A stretch of DNA of 64,000 bases from Shimia litoralis (GTDB lineage Bacteria > Pseudomonadota > Alphaproteobacteria > Rhodobacterales > Rhodobacteraceae). Each line of letters opens with the position of its first letter. Positions within the stretch are counted from its first letter, which is position 1. Under the pieces are notes generated by a model. It searched no databases. It was not told the origin of the DNA and saw nothing but the letters and a program-made list of their open reading frames with translations. The stretch covers positions 62,001-126,000 of the forward strand of contig NZ_SULI01000007.1 of the NCBI RefSeq assembly GCF_005518135.1, read 5' to 3'. Position numbers and translations under genes: made by a program. This document shows positions 8,518-18,016 of this stretch, piece after piece.

Positions 8518-8958
8518 ATGTCCCTGCTACAACAGCTTTTTTGGGGATCAGCATTCCTTGGGATTTGCGCGGCGATCCACGTTGCAATGATCGGCTTCTT
8601 TTTGCCTTACATGACAAAACTGGACGGATTTCTGCTCAAACACGCCCCTCGGTTCCGCTCTACTGTGATGGCAGGGTCCGGTTTTATCCTGATCGCCATC
8701 TCGCATACCGCCGAGGTCTGGGTCTGGGCCAAGGCGCTGATGTTGCGCGGTGTCTTTACCGATTTGAACGAGGCGCTCTATTTTTCGTTGGTCACCTTTA
8801 CAACGGTTGGCTATGGCGACATCACATTGGGCGAAGGTGCACGCATATTCGGGACTTTTGCAGGTGTTTCGGGCGTCCTGACAATTGGCATTAGCACCGC
8901 GTTTCTGGTCGCGCTTATGGGAAAACTTGTGCCCAAACCGTTGAGTGATCTCAAATAA
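8518..8958 (+). CDS. Small potassium-channel-like membrane protein
   Basis: A 146-residue protein with hydrophobic segments at about 10-30, 50-70 and 105-132 and a pore loop containing TTVGYGD (residues 95-101), the potassium selectivity filter. It fits the Ion_trans_2 family. The start is the ATG at 8518 with AGGAG six bases upstream; the ATG at 8500 has no site. No cytoplasmic RCK/TrkA-N domain is attached, so gating is unknown. It is followed after 40 bp by a DUF2478 gene. Confidence 0.8.
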   Translation: MSLLQQLFWGSAFLGICAAIHVAMIGFFLPYMTKLDGFLLKHAPRFRSTVMAGSGFILIAISHTAEVWVWAKALMLRGVFTDLNEALYFSLVTFTTVGYGDITLGEGARIFGTFAGVSGVLTIGISTAFLVALMGKLVPKPLSDLK

Positions 8959-8998
8959 CCATGCCGACATTGGCACCAACCACATACAGGTCGAAAAT

Positions 8999-9508
8999 AT
9001 GAATATTGCGTATACGATGACCCAAGGCAAAGGTGATCTAGACAAGTTGCTTGCCGATTTTGCGTCAACCTTGGCTGCGCGCGGCGTGCGGACATGTGGA
9101 ATCGTACAAATCAACACCGATTGCGATCTGCCCGAACACCGTTGTGATATGGATGTACAAGTCTTGCCCGATGGCCCCCTCATCCGCATCTCTCAGTTTT
9201 TGGGCCATCAATCCAAGGGGTGTCGGCTTGACCCTGCGGCCCTTGAAAACGCCGTTTTTGAAGTCGCACGCCGGATGCAGGATGACTTCGATGTTTTCAT
9301 TCTAAACAAGTTCGGCAAACAAGAGGCGGACGGCCGGGGCTTTCGCGACCTGATCGCCGAAGCCCTATCGCGGGATGCTGTGGTCATCGCTGGTACGAAT
9401 CCACTCAACGCGGAGAAATTCGAAGATTTCTCGGGCGGGATCGCCAAACAAATTCCACCAAAGCTCACGGATCTGCTGAATTGGTTTGACACCACGCAGG
9501 TTGACTAG
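8999..9508 (+). CDS. DUF2478 family protein (NTPase-like)
   Basis: A 169-residue cytoplasmic protein starting MNIAYTMTQGKGDLDKLLADF, followed by LAARGVRTCGIVQINTD and a conserved Asp/Cys-rich middle (CDMDV, GCRLD), as in DUF2478, a family distantly like THEP1 nucleotide phosphatases and sometimes linked to molybdate genes. The canonical P-loop GKST is not present; GKGD is in its place. The stop codon overlaps that of the convergent AI-2E family gene. Function unknown. Confidence 0.68.
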   Translation: MNIAYTMTQGKGDLDKLLADFASTLAARGVRTCGIVQINTDCDLPEHRCDMDVQVLPDGPLIRISQFLGHQSKGCRLDPAALENAVFEVARRMQDDFDVFILNKFGKQEADGRGFRDLIAEALSRDAVVIAGTNPLNAEKFEDFSGGIAKQIPPKLTDLLNWFDTTQVD

Positions 9509-10608
9509 GCACCGTCAGCGCCAGATTTGGGCAAGCCCGTCCGGGTGACCGGGGCCTCGCCCGTTTCTGTCAGCAAGATCGCAAGTGGGCGCGTCGTTTC
9601 AAACAACGCCAGAATGGTCATGATTGCCGACGTTAGCACCACCGACAGAATCGCCCCGACGGGCCCCCAAATCGCGGTCCACGCGGCCAACGAAATCATC
9701 ACGATCACAGGGCTAATGTTCATACTACGCCCCATAAACCGGGGCTCCCAAAAATACCCGACGGCCACCTGCGCCCCCGACAAGGCCGCCAGCAATCCCA
9801 GCAACGGAAGAGACAGCCCGAATTGCCCCAAGGCAAAGAGCATGGGCAATGCCATCGCGATCCAAGACCCCACATAGGGGATATAGTTAAAGATCGCCGT
9901 GAGCACTGCGAAAAAGGCCGCAAACTCGACCCCGAACACCACCAGAATACCCCAACACAGCACCCCGAGCACCACATTGATCAGCGTTTTTGTCGTAAAA
10001 TAGGTGCCAATTTGCGAGATGATGACATCAATGATGCCCCAGACATTTTCGCGCGCCTCTTGTGTCGGAAAGAGCGCCCGAATTTTTAGAGCCACGGTTT
10101 GCTTTTCGATCAAAAACAGAATGGCATACAAATACACCATCGCCATATAGCCCGCCGACCAAGACAGTGAGTTCAAAACATATCGGATGATGGCTTGAAG
10201 ATTGATCGTATCAAACAGCAGCTTGTCCATGGACTGCCACGTCAGTTCGATCTCATAATCAAATCGACTCGCGGTATCAGACACAACACTAGACAGGCCG
10301 TCTACATATTCTGGCAATGCCCGAACAACAGGTTCCATATTGCGCGCGAAAAAGCCGACGCCACCCATCAGCAATACAAACAAGACCACAGAGGTCACCC
10401 ACAACCGCAGCGGCCCTGGCACAATTTTTGAATACAACGGCAGTCGTTCAAGTTCGCGGGATATCCCGTTCATGAGGAATGCCAACAGTCCCCCCAGCAC
10501 AATCGGCAATAGAATGGCCTGTGCCGCATTCAAAACCCAGCCAACCGCTATGATTGCAATCAACGCGAGGCTCACAGCCGACATTTTTTGATAACCTTTA
10601 GACGTCAT
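9505..10608 (-). CDS. AI-2E family transporter (PerM-like permease)
   Basis: A 367-residue polytopic protein with the PF01594 layout: hydrophobic pairs near the N-terminus, a ~130-residue less hydrophobic centre, and a C-terminal cluster of membrane segments including FNYIPYVGSWIAMALPM and GYFWEPRFMGRSMNISPVIVMISL, which is characteristic. Members export AI-2 in E. coli (TqsA) or act as Na+/H+ antiporters; the substrate here is unknown. Start is the ATG at 10608 behind GAGG; an ATG at 10632 is the alternative. Confidence 0.88.
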   Translation of the reverse strand: MTSKGYQKMSAVSLALIAIIAVGWVLNAAQAILLPIVLGGLLAFLMNGISRELERLPLYSKIVPGPLRLWVTSVVLFVLLMGGVGFFARNMEPVVRALPEYVDGLSSVVSDTASRFDYEIELTWQSMDKLLFDTINLQAIIRYVLNSLSWSAGYMAMVYLYAILFLIEKQTVALKIRALFPTQEARENVWGIIDVIISQIGTYFTTKTLINVVLGVLCWGILVVFGVEFAAFFAVLTAIFNYIPYVGSWIAMALPMLFALGQFGLSLPLLGLLAALSGAQVAVGYFWEPRFMGRSMNISPVIVMISLAAWTAIWGPVGAILSVVLTSAIMTILALFETTRPLAILLTETGEAPVTRTGLPKSGADGA

Positions 10609-10716
10609 CGCTTCCTCATGTGCAGTCTGCAAATACAGTTAAAGGTAATCAAGCAAAGTGTAACCAAGGAAATCCGTCTCCTGAGTGCATGGTCTCTGGA
10701 AGAGAATAAACCCAAG

Positions 10717-11484
10717 CTAGGTCAAAAGTGCTTTTCTAATCAAATTCGCCGCTGCCAGAGCCAAGACAATAAGCGTCGCTTTACGAAATGCTGTCTGATC
10801 AATCCGATCCTGCACTGTGCCCCCGACCCACATGCCCAGAATGGCAGATGGTACCAACATAACGGAAAACACCACAGTATCGCCATTCAACACGCCAGAC
10901 CCAATATGGGCCACCGCCAACGCCACCGCTCCCAGACCGTATATTACTCCCTGAACGCGCATTTGCTCGGTTTTTTCCGTGTTCAGCGCGGTCAGATAAG
11001 CCACCGTCGGTGGCCCCCAGACACCCGACACGCCGCCGATCAACCCAGCGAAACCACCAATTCCAAATTCAAGACGTTTCGAAGGTTTCTGAAGGTGGAA
11101 CCTCAGCCCCACTAACTGCATGATGGCAAACCCAGCCACCAGAACACCGATGATCAGCAACATGATATCCGTCGGCAGCACCCGCACGAACTGTGCGCTT
11201 ATCAAAAGAGTGATCAGGCCCGCACCCAGAAACACGCGAAATTTCTGCATCGACTTGGCCGCCTGTGCGGGGCCTTGCCGCAAGGCTTGCATCCCGTTTG
11301 TTACCAAGGTCGGTACTATCAGTCCGGCCAATGCAAGCTCGGGCGCCAAAAAGTTACCCAGACCAGACACAAGGATCATGGGCATCCCGAACCCGACCAA
11401 CCCCTTCACAACTCCTGCCACCAAGGCAACCGCCAAAGCTGCAAAAAGCGCATCAAGAGACATCAGAGAGAGAATGGTATCCAT
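10717..11484 (-). CDS. TauE/SafE family permease
   Basis: A 255-residue membrane protein with about eight hydrophobic segments and the family repeat GxVKGLVGFGMPMILV near the N-terminus and IGGFAGLIGGVSGVWGPPTVAYL in the second half. TauE/SafE proteins are proposed exporters of sulfite, sulfoacetate or other small organosulfur anions. The start chosen (ATG at 11484, MDTILSLMSLDALF) removes a non-hydrophobic Cys-rich extension present in the longest reading frame. It diverges from mcd; no sulfur-metabolism gene is adjacent. Confidence 0.85.
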   Translation of the reverse strand: MDTILSLMSLDALFAALAVALVAGVVKGLVGFGMPMILVSGLGNFLAPELALAGLIVPTLVTNGMQALRQGPAQAAKSMQKFRVFLGAGLITLLISAQFVRVLPTDIMLLIIGVLVAGFAIMQLVGLRFHLQKPSKRLEFGIGGFAGLIGGVSGVWGPPTVAYLTALNTEKTEQMRVQGVIYGLGAVALAVAHIGSGVLNGDTVVFSVMLVPSAILGMWVGGTVQDRIDQTAFRKATLIVLALAAANLIRKALLT

Positions 11485-11570
11485 AAGGGTTCTTACGACC
11501 CGCAGCCAAAAGGTGCAAAACTTCCGTGCGCAACAAACATACTCATGCAAGTTATTTTAAGCATCAATAT

Positions 11571-11587
11571 TGCGCTGCACCTGCAAA
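11571..11587. promoter_or_regulatory. Candidate regulator site upstream of mcd (GCTGCA-CC-TGCA)
   Basis: The motif lies about 65 bp before the mcd start. It matches the two copies upstream of the tetR gene at 13383-13422 in the pattern GCTGCA-NN-TGCA. Shared sequence around both genes suggests one regulator; which protein binds is not shown. Confidence 0.4.
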
Positions 11588-11651
11588 GTGATTATGTCAC
11601 ACTGCAGCATAATACGACATGATTCATGGCTATGACGGACAGGACCTGACG

Positions 11652-13310
11652 ATGACAAAATTCGCTATTCTCCCCGACCTTCTTTCACTGACAGGCGCCG
11701 CTGTCGCTCCGGTCGAAGCTCTGGTCGCAACGGCCACCGACTCCGTGCGCACAACAGTCAGCGCCGACGGTCGCGTGTCGGGGGCCCTGATCGAAGAAAA
11801 CCAAGGGTCTGCACATGGTTTGTCATGGCTGGCGACATACGGTCAGGCGCTCAAGCAAATGCAGGCATGGGCCGAGCGCCTGCAATCTGATGGTAAGTTT
11901 GGTGAAATTGAACAAATTATTCACCAGATCGCATTTGGCGAATACCTTGCCCAAATCAAGGGCGGCATCCCCATGAGCCAAGGCGAAATCCTGCGCGTGG
12001 CCGATATGGGCCTGTCGCAAGACGCCCTTGCCGTGATGTCTATCCCACAGATTGACACCTTGATCTCATCGGGCAACACCCAAGCCGCACGCACGCGTCT
12101 GGTTGAGTTGATGCAAGAGCAATCGGCGAATATCACCTTTGGTGCATCCGGCCTTGAAGAAGAGCTGGAAATGATCCGCGAGCAGTTCCGCCGTTTTGCC
12201 GTCGACAAGGTTCTGCCTCACGCCCACGAATGGCACCTCAAGGACGAACTGATCCCGATGGAGATCATTGAAGAGCTGGCCGAGATGGGGGTTTTTGGAC
12301 TGACCATCCCCGAAGAGTTCGGTGGATTTGGCCTGTCCAAAGCATCCATGGTTGTGGTGTCCGAAGAATTGTCTCGGGGGTATATTGGCGTTGGGTCCTT
12401 GGGCACCCGCTCGGAAATCGCGGCCGAATTGATTATGTGCGGCGGCACAGACGAGCAGAAAAATCACTGGCTGCCCAAAATTGCCTCTGCGGAAATTCTG
12501 CCCACAGCCGTATTTACCGAGCCGAACACGGGTTCCGACCTTGGCTCGCTGCGCACACGCGCGGTGAAAACCGACGATGGCTGGGAGATCACAGGCAACA
12601 AAACCTGGATCACACACGCCGCGCGTACACATGTCATGACACTCTTGGCACGCACAAAACCTGACACATCCGATCACCGTGGCTTGTCGATGTTCTTGGC
12701 AGAAAAGACACCCGGAACCGACGAAAACCCGTTTCCAACCGAAGGCATGACTGGCGGCGAAATCGAAGTTCTGGGTTATCGTGGCATGAAAGAATACGAG
12801 CTTGGCTTTGATGGGTTCAAGGTCGACGCCGACAATCTGTTGGGTGGTGAAGAAGGCAAAGGCTTTAAGCAGCTTATGGAAACCTTCGAATCAGCGCGCA
12901 TTCAAACGGCGGCGCGCGCGATTGGTGTGGCGCAATCCGCGCTTGATGTCGGGATGCAATATGCGATTGATCGCAAGCAGTTCGGCAAATCTCTGATCAA
13001 TTTCCCGCGCGTATCCGGCAAGCTGGCCATGATGGCCGTGGAAATCATGATTGCCCGCCAGTTGACCTATTTCTCGGCTTGGGAAAAAGATCACGGCCAT
13101 CGCTGTGACCTCGAGGCAGGTATGGCCAAACTATTGGGCGCACGTGTGGCGTGGGCTGCGGCCGATAATGGCCTGCAAATTCATGGCGGTAACGGTTTTG
13201 CACTTGAGTATACCATCAGCCGTATTCTCTGTGACGCGCGTATCTTGAACATCTTTGAAGGTGCCGCTGAAATTCAGGCCCAAGTGATTGCGCGCCGCCT
13301 TTTGGGCTAA
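11652..13310 (+). CDS. mcd: (2S)-methylsuccinyl-CoA dehydrogenase
   Basis: A 552-residue flavoprotein of the acyl-CoA dehydrogenase superfamily with an extra ~155-residue N-terminal region, the known mark of Mcd in the ethylmalonyl-CoA pathway. The dehydrogenase part shows FTEPNTGSDLGSLRTRAV (FAD/substrate region), GNKTWITHAARTHVM and the C-terminal NIFEGAAEIQAQ, whose Glu (about 536) is at the usual catalytic base position. It oxidises methylsuccinyl-CoA to mesaconyl-CoA in acetyl-CoA assimilation. The start at 11652 has AGGA at good spacing. The other pathway genes (ccr, ecm, mch) are not in the window. Confidence 0.87.
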   Translation: MTKFAILPDLLSLTGAAVAPVEALVATATDSVRTTVSADGRVSGALIEENQGSAHGLSWLATYGQALKQMQAWAERLQSDGKFGEIEQIIHQIAFGEYLAQIKGGIPMSQGEILRVADMGLSQDALAVMSIPQIDTLISSGNTQAARTRLVELMQEQSANITFGASGLEEELEMIREQFRRFAVDKVLPHAHEWHLKDELIPMEIIEELAEMGVFGLTIPEEFGGFGLSKASMVVVSEELSRGYIGVGSLGTRSEIAAELIMCGGTDEQKNHWLPKIASAEILPTAVFTEPNTGSDLGSLRTRAVKTDDGWEITGNKTWITHAARTHVMTLLARTKPDTSDHRGLSMFLAEKTPGTDENPFPTEGMTGGEIEVLGYRGMKEYELGFDGFKVDADNLLGGEEGKGFKQLMETFESARIQTAARAIGVAQSALDVGMQYAIDRKQFGKSLINFPRVSGKLAMMAVEIMIARQLTYFSAWEKDHGHRCDLEAGMAKLLGARVAWAAADNGLQIHGGNGFALEYTISRILCDARILNIFEGAAEIQAQVIARRLLG

Positions 13311-13330
13311 CGCATCACAACCATAATCAT

Positions 13331-13364
13331 CGCCAAGGCTCTGCCACCGATTTGAGCCTTGGCG
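13331..13364 (+). terminator. Hairpin after mcd
   Basis: A perfect 11-bp stem (CGCCAAGGCTC / GAGCCTTGGCG) with a 12-nt loop begins 20 bp after the mcd stop. It lacks a clean T-tract, so it may be a terminator, an attenuator or an mRNA-stabilising end. Confidence 0.5.
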
Positions 13365-13382
13365 CGACAAGTGCGTCCTTTT

Positions 13383-13422
13383 TGCTGCATCTGCACAACG
13401 CGACAATGCTGCACTTGCACAA
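13383..13422. promoter_or_regulatory. Tandem TGCTGCA-NN-TGCACAA repeats upstream of tetR
   Basis: Two 16-bp copies, TGCTGCATCTGCACAA and TGCTGCACTTGCACAA, differ at two bases and are spaced 24 bp apart. Each contains the inverted half-sites TGCA-NN-TGCA. A related site lies upstream of mcd. They end about 28 bp before the tetR start, a typical autoregulatory position. Confidence 0.45.
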
Positions 13423-13450
13423 TGCCCTGATACTGAACTAGGCATAGGGC

Positions 13451-14002
13451 ATGTCTGCGACCCGTCTTTCCCCTGACAGCTGGATTCAGGCCGGCTTTGA
13501 TGCGCTTTTTGCGCAAGGGCCTTCTGCGCTCAAGGCCGAAGCTTTGGCAAGAGAGCTTAAGACGACCAAGGGATCATTTTACTGGCATTTCAAAGACGTT
13601 CCCGCCTACCATGACGCGCTGCTTCAAACGTGGGAGACAACCTGTCTGGCCCGCTTCAATGCCATCAAATCCAGCGACGGTACTGCGGTGCAGCGCCTGC
13701 GACTGCTTGCGCAGATACTTGAGAATGACGGCACATCCGATACATCCATAAAAATCGAACCTGCGATGCGGTCATGGGCGCAGGAAAATCAAAAAGTTGC
13801 GGCCTCTGTCTCGCAAGTCGACAGCACACGCCTGACGGCACTCGATGAGTTGCTCGCCGAAATTGGCTTGTCCAACCCAGAGCTGTCGCGGATCATTTAT
13901 GCCGCGAATCTGGGAATGGTCGAACTGTCTAAGCACGATGGGCAGGAAAATGCCGAAGCTCTGGGTACACTGGTAGATTTGATCCTCGCGCTTTATGAAT
14001 AG
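13451..14002 (+). CDS. TetR/AcrR family transcriptional regulator next to mcd
   Basis: A 183-residue regulator with an N-terminal TetR helix-turn-helix (AEALARELKTTKGSFYWHFKDVPAYHDALL). The C-terminal ligand-binding half has no recognisable signature. It follows mcd on the same strand after a hairpin, and repeats upstream resemble a site before mcd, so control of mcd or other ethylmalonyl-CoA genes is plausible. A TetR-type activator (CcrR) of this pathway is known in Methylobacterium; orthology here is untested. Confidence 0.88.
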   Translation: MSATRLSPDSWIQAGFDALFAQGPSALKAEALARELKTTKGSFYWHFKDVPAYHDALLQTWETTCLARFNAIKSSDGTAVQRLRLLAQILENDGTSDTSIKIEPAMRSWAQENQKVAASVSQVDSTRLTALDELLAEIGLSNPELSRIIYAANLGMVELSKHDGQENAEALGTLVDLILALYE

Positions 14003-14005
14003 CGC

Positions 14006-14407
14006 ATGTTACGCATTCTTTTTGTACCGCTCCTCGCCATGGGTCTGACGGCCTGTAAAGACGATGAAACCGTCGCTGCTTATGACGGCGACAAGCTATG
14101 GCAATTGAGCGAACTCGATGGCACGGCTTTTACAGCGCAGGCGACATTGGAATTTGGCGCCGATGGCGCGGTCTCTGGCAACGCGGCATGCAACAGCTTT
14201 CGCACGGTACAAACAAAACCTTACCCTTGGATTGGCTTTGGTCCGATTGCATCCACCAAAATGGCATGTCCTGACATGGCCGCAGAAATACTGTACCTCA
14301 GCGCATTGCCTGAGATGTCCCAAGCCGAGGTGGTTGGGGATGTGATGATCTTGTCCAATGACGCAGGGCGGGAAATGGTGTTTAAGGCAATTGCGCCCGA
14401 CGGTTAA
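14006..14407 (+). CDS. META domain lipoprotein
   Basis: A 133-residue protein starting with a short signal sequence and lipobox LTAC (Cys at about residue 17), followed by a META/HslJ-type domain: [35 protein letters not shown] with the downstream STKMACPDM. The domain is found in heat-shock-related and secreted proteins of uncertain role. It starts 4 bp after tetR and its 3' end overlaps the convergent recO by 26 bp. Confidence 0.82.
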   Translation: MLRILFVPLLAMGLTACKDDETVAAYDGDKLWQLSELDGTAFTAQATLEFGADGAVSGNAACNSFRTVQTKPYPWIGFGPIASTKMACPDMAAEILYLSALPEMSQAEVVGDVMILSNDAGREMVFKAIAPDG

Positions 14408-15113
14408 GCAAATCCAAGAGCCGTCCGCGCGCATCTGGTACTGGTGTATGTCCCATTTGCGGCGCGACTTTCTGCTCTAGAAAAAATCCTGTTGTGTGCA
14501 AAGCTTGCACGATTTCCGCATCCGTGGCCTCGCCGGCTCCCAACATACACGCGGGCAACGCCAACAGTTTATCGGCCCACTCCCCCGCCCCTTGATCCGA
14601 GACAGCCTTGCCAGAACGCGGCGACACGTACCTAAGCCCTTCGGTCGCACCTGTGACGGCGCAAGCCCTAAGGTCCAGCCCAAACCCCATCTCCTCGAGC
14701 AAAGCCAACTCCCATTGCAGGTACGCCAAGGCCCAAACATCGTGATGGCCCAGCAGGTCGAGCAATTGCTCTGATCGATGATACAGCGCTTGGTGCGGCT
14801 CTCGCTCTGCCAGACAGAACCCGATCAACGCTGTGACCGCATTAAGCCCGGCCAGCGCATACCGATCGGAAATTACAGCCGCGCGGCTTCGGATGGGTTC
14901 TACCTTATAGCTGCCGATGTGATCCTCGAGACGTGCATGCCACGCGACATCTATCTGAGCCCCCGGTTGAATCACGGGGGTCATTTTCCGACTTGTGCCA
15001 CCGCGCAACACGCCCGCATGGCGCCCATGCTCTCGGGTGAACACATCAAGGATCACAGAAGTTTCCCCGTGTTTACGTGCCCGTAGAACAAAGCCTTGAT
15101 CGCGCCAATCCAT
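14382..15113 (-). CDS. recO: DNA repair protein RecO
   Basis: A 243-residue RecO with the N-terminal OB-fold start [34 protein letters not shown] and the helical C-terminal domain ([14 protein letters not shown]..). RecO helps RecR load RecA onto SSB-coated DNA. It is the last gene of the rnc-era side of the minus-strand block. The zinc-binding Cys residues seen in some RecO proteins are incomplete here (Cys in [10 protein letters not shown] only). Confidence 0.93.
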   Translation of the reverse strand: MDWRDQGFVLRARKHGETSVILDVFTREHGRHAGVLRGGTSRKMTPVIQPGAQIDVAWHARLEDHIGSYKVEPIRSRAAVISDRYALAGLNAVTALIGFCLAEREPHQALYHRSEQLLDLLGHHDVWALAYLQWELALLEEMGFGLDLRACAVTGATEGLRYVSPRSGKAVSDQGAGEWADKLLALPACMLGAGEATDAEIVQALHTTGFFLEQKVAPQMGHTPVPDARGRLLDLLNRRAQLP

Positions 15114-15202
15114 CTAGAAACCCTAGAGCAATAATTTAAAATGCCAAGCGCGGTATCAGTGGGAAAATGCCAGCTACTTTTCTCATGTGCGAAGCAGCAG
15201 TA

Positions 15203-15535
15203 TTAGTCCTTGAGCCCTGGTTCATCCAGCAAGTGGCGCCCCTGACGGTCCTCAAGTTCGATCACCCAAAGATCTGGGTCAAAGGCGCGCTGTTTTGAGA
15301 TCGCCGCATCCACATCAGGTTCTGCGCCCTCGGACAGGACAACCCAGTTGCGCGCACCAGACATGAGGTCAAACGAGCGTTGATAGGCCGTCGCATTGCC
15401 ATCCAGCGTGTTCAGCTTGATCAAGACTGCGCCCGCCGTATTGTCACCATGCGCCACGACAAAGGCAGGAATGCCCAATATCTCAAGCCGCGCCACATAG
15501 GCTTGGACCCAAAATTGCGCCGTCAGGCGTATCAT
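15203..15535 (-). CDS. DUF1491 family protein
   Basis: A 110-residue protein matching DUF1491: RLTAQFWVQAYVARLEILGIPAFVVAHGDNTAGAVLIK and the C-terminal DPDLWVIELEDRQGRHLLDEPG. The family is largely confined to Alphaproteobacteria and typically sits between era and recO, as here; its start overlaps the era stop by 4 bp. Function unknown. The location suggests a link to rRNA maturation or ribosome assembly, but this is guilt by association only. Confidence 0.87.
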   Translation of the reverse strand: MIRLTAQFWVQAYVARLEILGIPAFVVAHGDNTAGAVLIKLNTLDGNATAYQRSFDLMSGARNWVVLSEGAEPDVDAAISKQRAFDPDLWVIELEDRQGRHLLDEPGLKD

Positions 15536-16437
15536 GCATTGCCGTCTTTGAACGACAGACCCATTTCGGAATACCGCTCGGATTCCTCAAGCCAATTTGG
15601 CCGGACCTTCACCTGCAGGAACAAATGCACGCGGCGACCTAGAAATTCTTCCAACTCTTCGCGCGCGGCTTTGGAAACCGCCTTGATGGTCTCGCCTTTG
15701 TTGCCGAGGATAATGCCCTTGTGCCCGTCGCGCATCACGTAAACGAACTGTTCAATCCGCGCAGAGCCGTCCTTGCGTTCTTCCCAGCTTTCGGTTTCGA
15801 CGGTCAACTGATAGGGCAGCTCTTGGTGCAGGCGCAGCGTCAACTTTTCACGTGTCATCTCTGCTGCAATCATGCGCATCGGCAGATCCGCGATCTGATC
15901 CTCAGGATACAACCATGGCCCTTGCGGCACTTCTTGGGCAAGCCACTGGCGCAACATCTCTGTACCGTGGCCTTTTTCGGCAGAAATCATAAAGGTTTCC
16001 GAGAATGGAAACAGATCATTCAACTTCTTCGTCAGACCAAGCAACACTTCGGATTGAACGCGATCAATTTTGTTAATCGCCAGCGCGATCTTGCGCCCTT
16101 TGCCGATGTCTTCGAGACCTTCAAGAATTTTTTGGACACCTTCGGTCACGCCGCGATGCGCCTCAACCAGAAGTACGACCACATCCGCATCCGCAGCACC
16201 ACCCCACGCAGCCGCAACCATCGCACGATCAAGCCTGCGACGTGGGCGGAACAACCCGGGTGTATCGACAAAGACAAGCTGGCTTTCGCCTTCGATGGCG
16301 ACGCCACGAATACGCGCGCGCGTTGTTTGTACTTTGTGGGTTACAATAGACACCTTGGCACCGACCATTCGGTTGGTGAGTGTCGATTTCCCTGCATTGG
16401 GTTCGCCAATAAGGGCAACAAATCCTGCGCGGGTCAT
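15532..16437 (-). CDS. era: GTPase Era
   Basis: A 301-residue GTPase with G1 GEPNAGKST (11-19), G3 DTPG, G4 NKID and a C-terminal KH domain ([22 protein letters not shown]). Era binds the 3' end of 16S rRNA and helps 30S assembly. It overlaps rnc and DUF1491 by 4 bp, so lepB, rnc, era and DUF1491 appear translationally coupled. Confidence 0.97.
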   Translation of the reverse strand: MTRAGFVALIGEPNAGKSTLTNRMVGAKVSIVTHKVQTTRARIRGVAIEGESQLVFVDTPGLFRPRRRLDRAMVAAAWGGAADADVVVLLVEAHRGVTEGVQKILEGLEDIGKGRKIALAINKIDRVQSEVLLGLTKKLNDLFPFSETFMISAEKGHGTEMLRQWLAQEVPQGPWLYPEDQIADLPMRMIAAEMTREKLTLRLHQELPYQLTVETESWEERKDGSARIEQFVYVMRDGHKGIILGNKGETIKAVSKAAREELEEFLGRRVHLFLQVKVRPNWLEESERYSEMGLSFKDGNA

Positions 16438-17117
16438 GCGCTTTCCAATCTTGTCAGAAGGGCCTGAGCAGCGGCCTGTTCAGCGTGTCGCTTGGAGCCG
16501 GCAGACGCTTTTTCAGTCTCGCCATTCTCCAGTTGCGCCGCAATCGTAAAAATCGGCGCGTGGTCGGGACCACTGCGCGCGATAAGGTCATATTTGGGTG
16601 GTTTAAACCCACGGGCTTGCGCCCATTCTTGCAAAGATGTTTTGGCATCCCGTGCATCGTCATCAACCTGATGCACCCGCGCCCCCCACAGGCGCACAAC
16701 CATGTCTCTGGCAGCATCAAAACCCGCGTCCAAATACACTGCCGCGATCAGGGCTTCCATCGCGTCGCCAAGCAGAGCAAGTTTGCGGCGCCCCCCAGAG
16801 AGCATTTCAGAGCGCCCCAACTTTAGAGCATCGCCAAGATCAATTTCGCGTGCGACGTCGGCGCAAGCTTCTTTGCGTACAAGGGCATTAAATCTTGGGG
16901 CCAGCTGGCCTTCGCGGGCATCGCGATCTTGGGCAAGCAAGGCCTCAGCCATCACCATGCCAAGCACACGATCGCCCAGAAACTCGAGGCGTTGATTGTC
17001 ATCGCGCGTCGGCGACGACATTGACGAATGTGTCACCGCCCGCACGAGCAATTCAGGACGGGAAAATTTGTGTCCGATCCGCGTTTCAAGCGCCTTTAGG
17101 TCTGACGATAGTTTCAC
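16434..17117 (-). CDS. rnc: Ribonuclease III
   Basis: A 227-residue enzyme with the catalytic signature [12 protein letters not shown] (Glu45, Asp49) and a second acidic cluster [16 protein letters not shown], followed by a C-terminal double-stranded RNA-binding domain ([26 protein letters not shown]). It processes rRNA precursors and structured mRNAs. It overlaps lepB and era by 4 bp each. Confidence 0.97.
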   Translation of the reverse strand: MKLSSDLKALETRIGHKFSRPELLVRAVTHSSMSSPTRDDNQRLEFLGDRVLGMVMAEALLAQDRDAREGQLAPRFNALVRKEACADVAREIDLGDALKLGRSEMLSGGRRKLALLGDAMEALIAAVYLDAGFDAARDMVVRLWGARVHQVDDDARDAKTSLQEWAQARGFKPPKYDLIARSGPDHAPIFTIAAQLENGETEKASAGSKRHAEQAAAQALLTRLESA

Positions 17118-17950
17118 TTGACTGCCTTAAAGAAGCGATCAGAGCGCCATGTCCAAAAGGCAAACATCGACCGGCCTGCTGACGAGAACATGATGCGGTC
17201 GGCACGACCAATCAGATTTTCGAACGGGACATACCCCACGCCTCTGGCAACCTGTGGCACGCGGCTATCGGTGGAGTTGTCGCGGTTATCACCCATAAAG
17301 AAAAAGTGCCCTGCCGGAACAGTATATACACCTGTGTCATCCGACCCTTGGCGTCCGATATTCAGAATCGGATGCGACACGCCGCCGGGCAGCGTTTCAA
17401 TCTGGCGGGACTTGAGGCATTTCCCCCCATCGCCCACCGGACCGTTTTCGCACCGTGGCCGCAAACCTTGCGGGCCTTGTGGTCCAGCCAGTTCTTCGAA
17501 GATGCCACCATCTTCGAGCTTCACTGGTTCGCCATTGATATTTAGAACACCTGCTTTGACTTGGATGCGATCCCCTGGCAGGCCAACCAGACGTTTGATA
17601 AAATCAAACCCTGTCGTCGGGTGCCGGAACACCACAACATCACCGCGGTCAGGTTCAGATCCGAACAGACGTGTATTGTCACCGTCAAACACGCCGCAAA
17701 TATCTGTGGCGTCAATATTGATCCCGAATTGCGGCATCCGCACACTGGGGCAAGATGCATAGGAATACCCATAGGCCATCTTGTTCACAAACAAGAAGTC
17801 CCCAATCAACAACGTGTCTTTCATAGACCCTGACGGAATCCAGAACGGTTGAAAGAACAGAGACCTGAAGATGCCTGCGATCAGCAATGCATAGACGATC
17901 GTTTTTACTGTCTCGACAATGCCGCTCTGCTTTCTGGCCTCGGTTGCCAT
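17114..17950 (-). CDS. lepB: Signal peptidase I
   Basis: A 278-residue membrane serine protease with one N-terminal transmembrane segment (about 14-34), catalytic Ser42 in PSGSM and catalytic Lys119 in [13 protein letters not shown], plus the box E motif [14 protein letters not shown]. It removes signal peptides at the periplasmic face. An insertion with two Cys (residues ~150-185) lies between the conserved boxes, as in other Rhodobacteraceae. It is the upstream partner of rnc in a coupled operon. Confidence 0.96.
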   Translation of the reverse strand: MATEARKQSGIVETVKTIVYALLIAGIFRSLFFQPFWIPSGSMKDTLLIGDFLFVNKMAYGYSYASCPSVRMPQFGINIDATDICGVFDGDNTRLFGSEPDRGDVVVFRHPTTGFDFIKRLVGLPGDRIQVKAGVLNINGEPVKLEDGGIFEELAGPQGPQGLRPRCENGPVGDGGKCLKSRQIETLPGGVSHPILNIGRQGSDDTGVYTVPAGHFFFMGDNRDNSTDSRVPQVARGVGYVPFENLIGRADRIMFSSAGRSMFAFWTWRSDRFFKAVK

Positions 17951-18016
17951 CGTGTATTCTCCGGTTGGAATTTGGGGTTACATGCGGGTCACAACGCAGG
18001 GAGTCAACCCGCTGCC

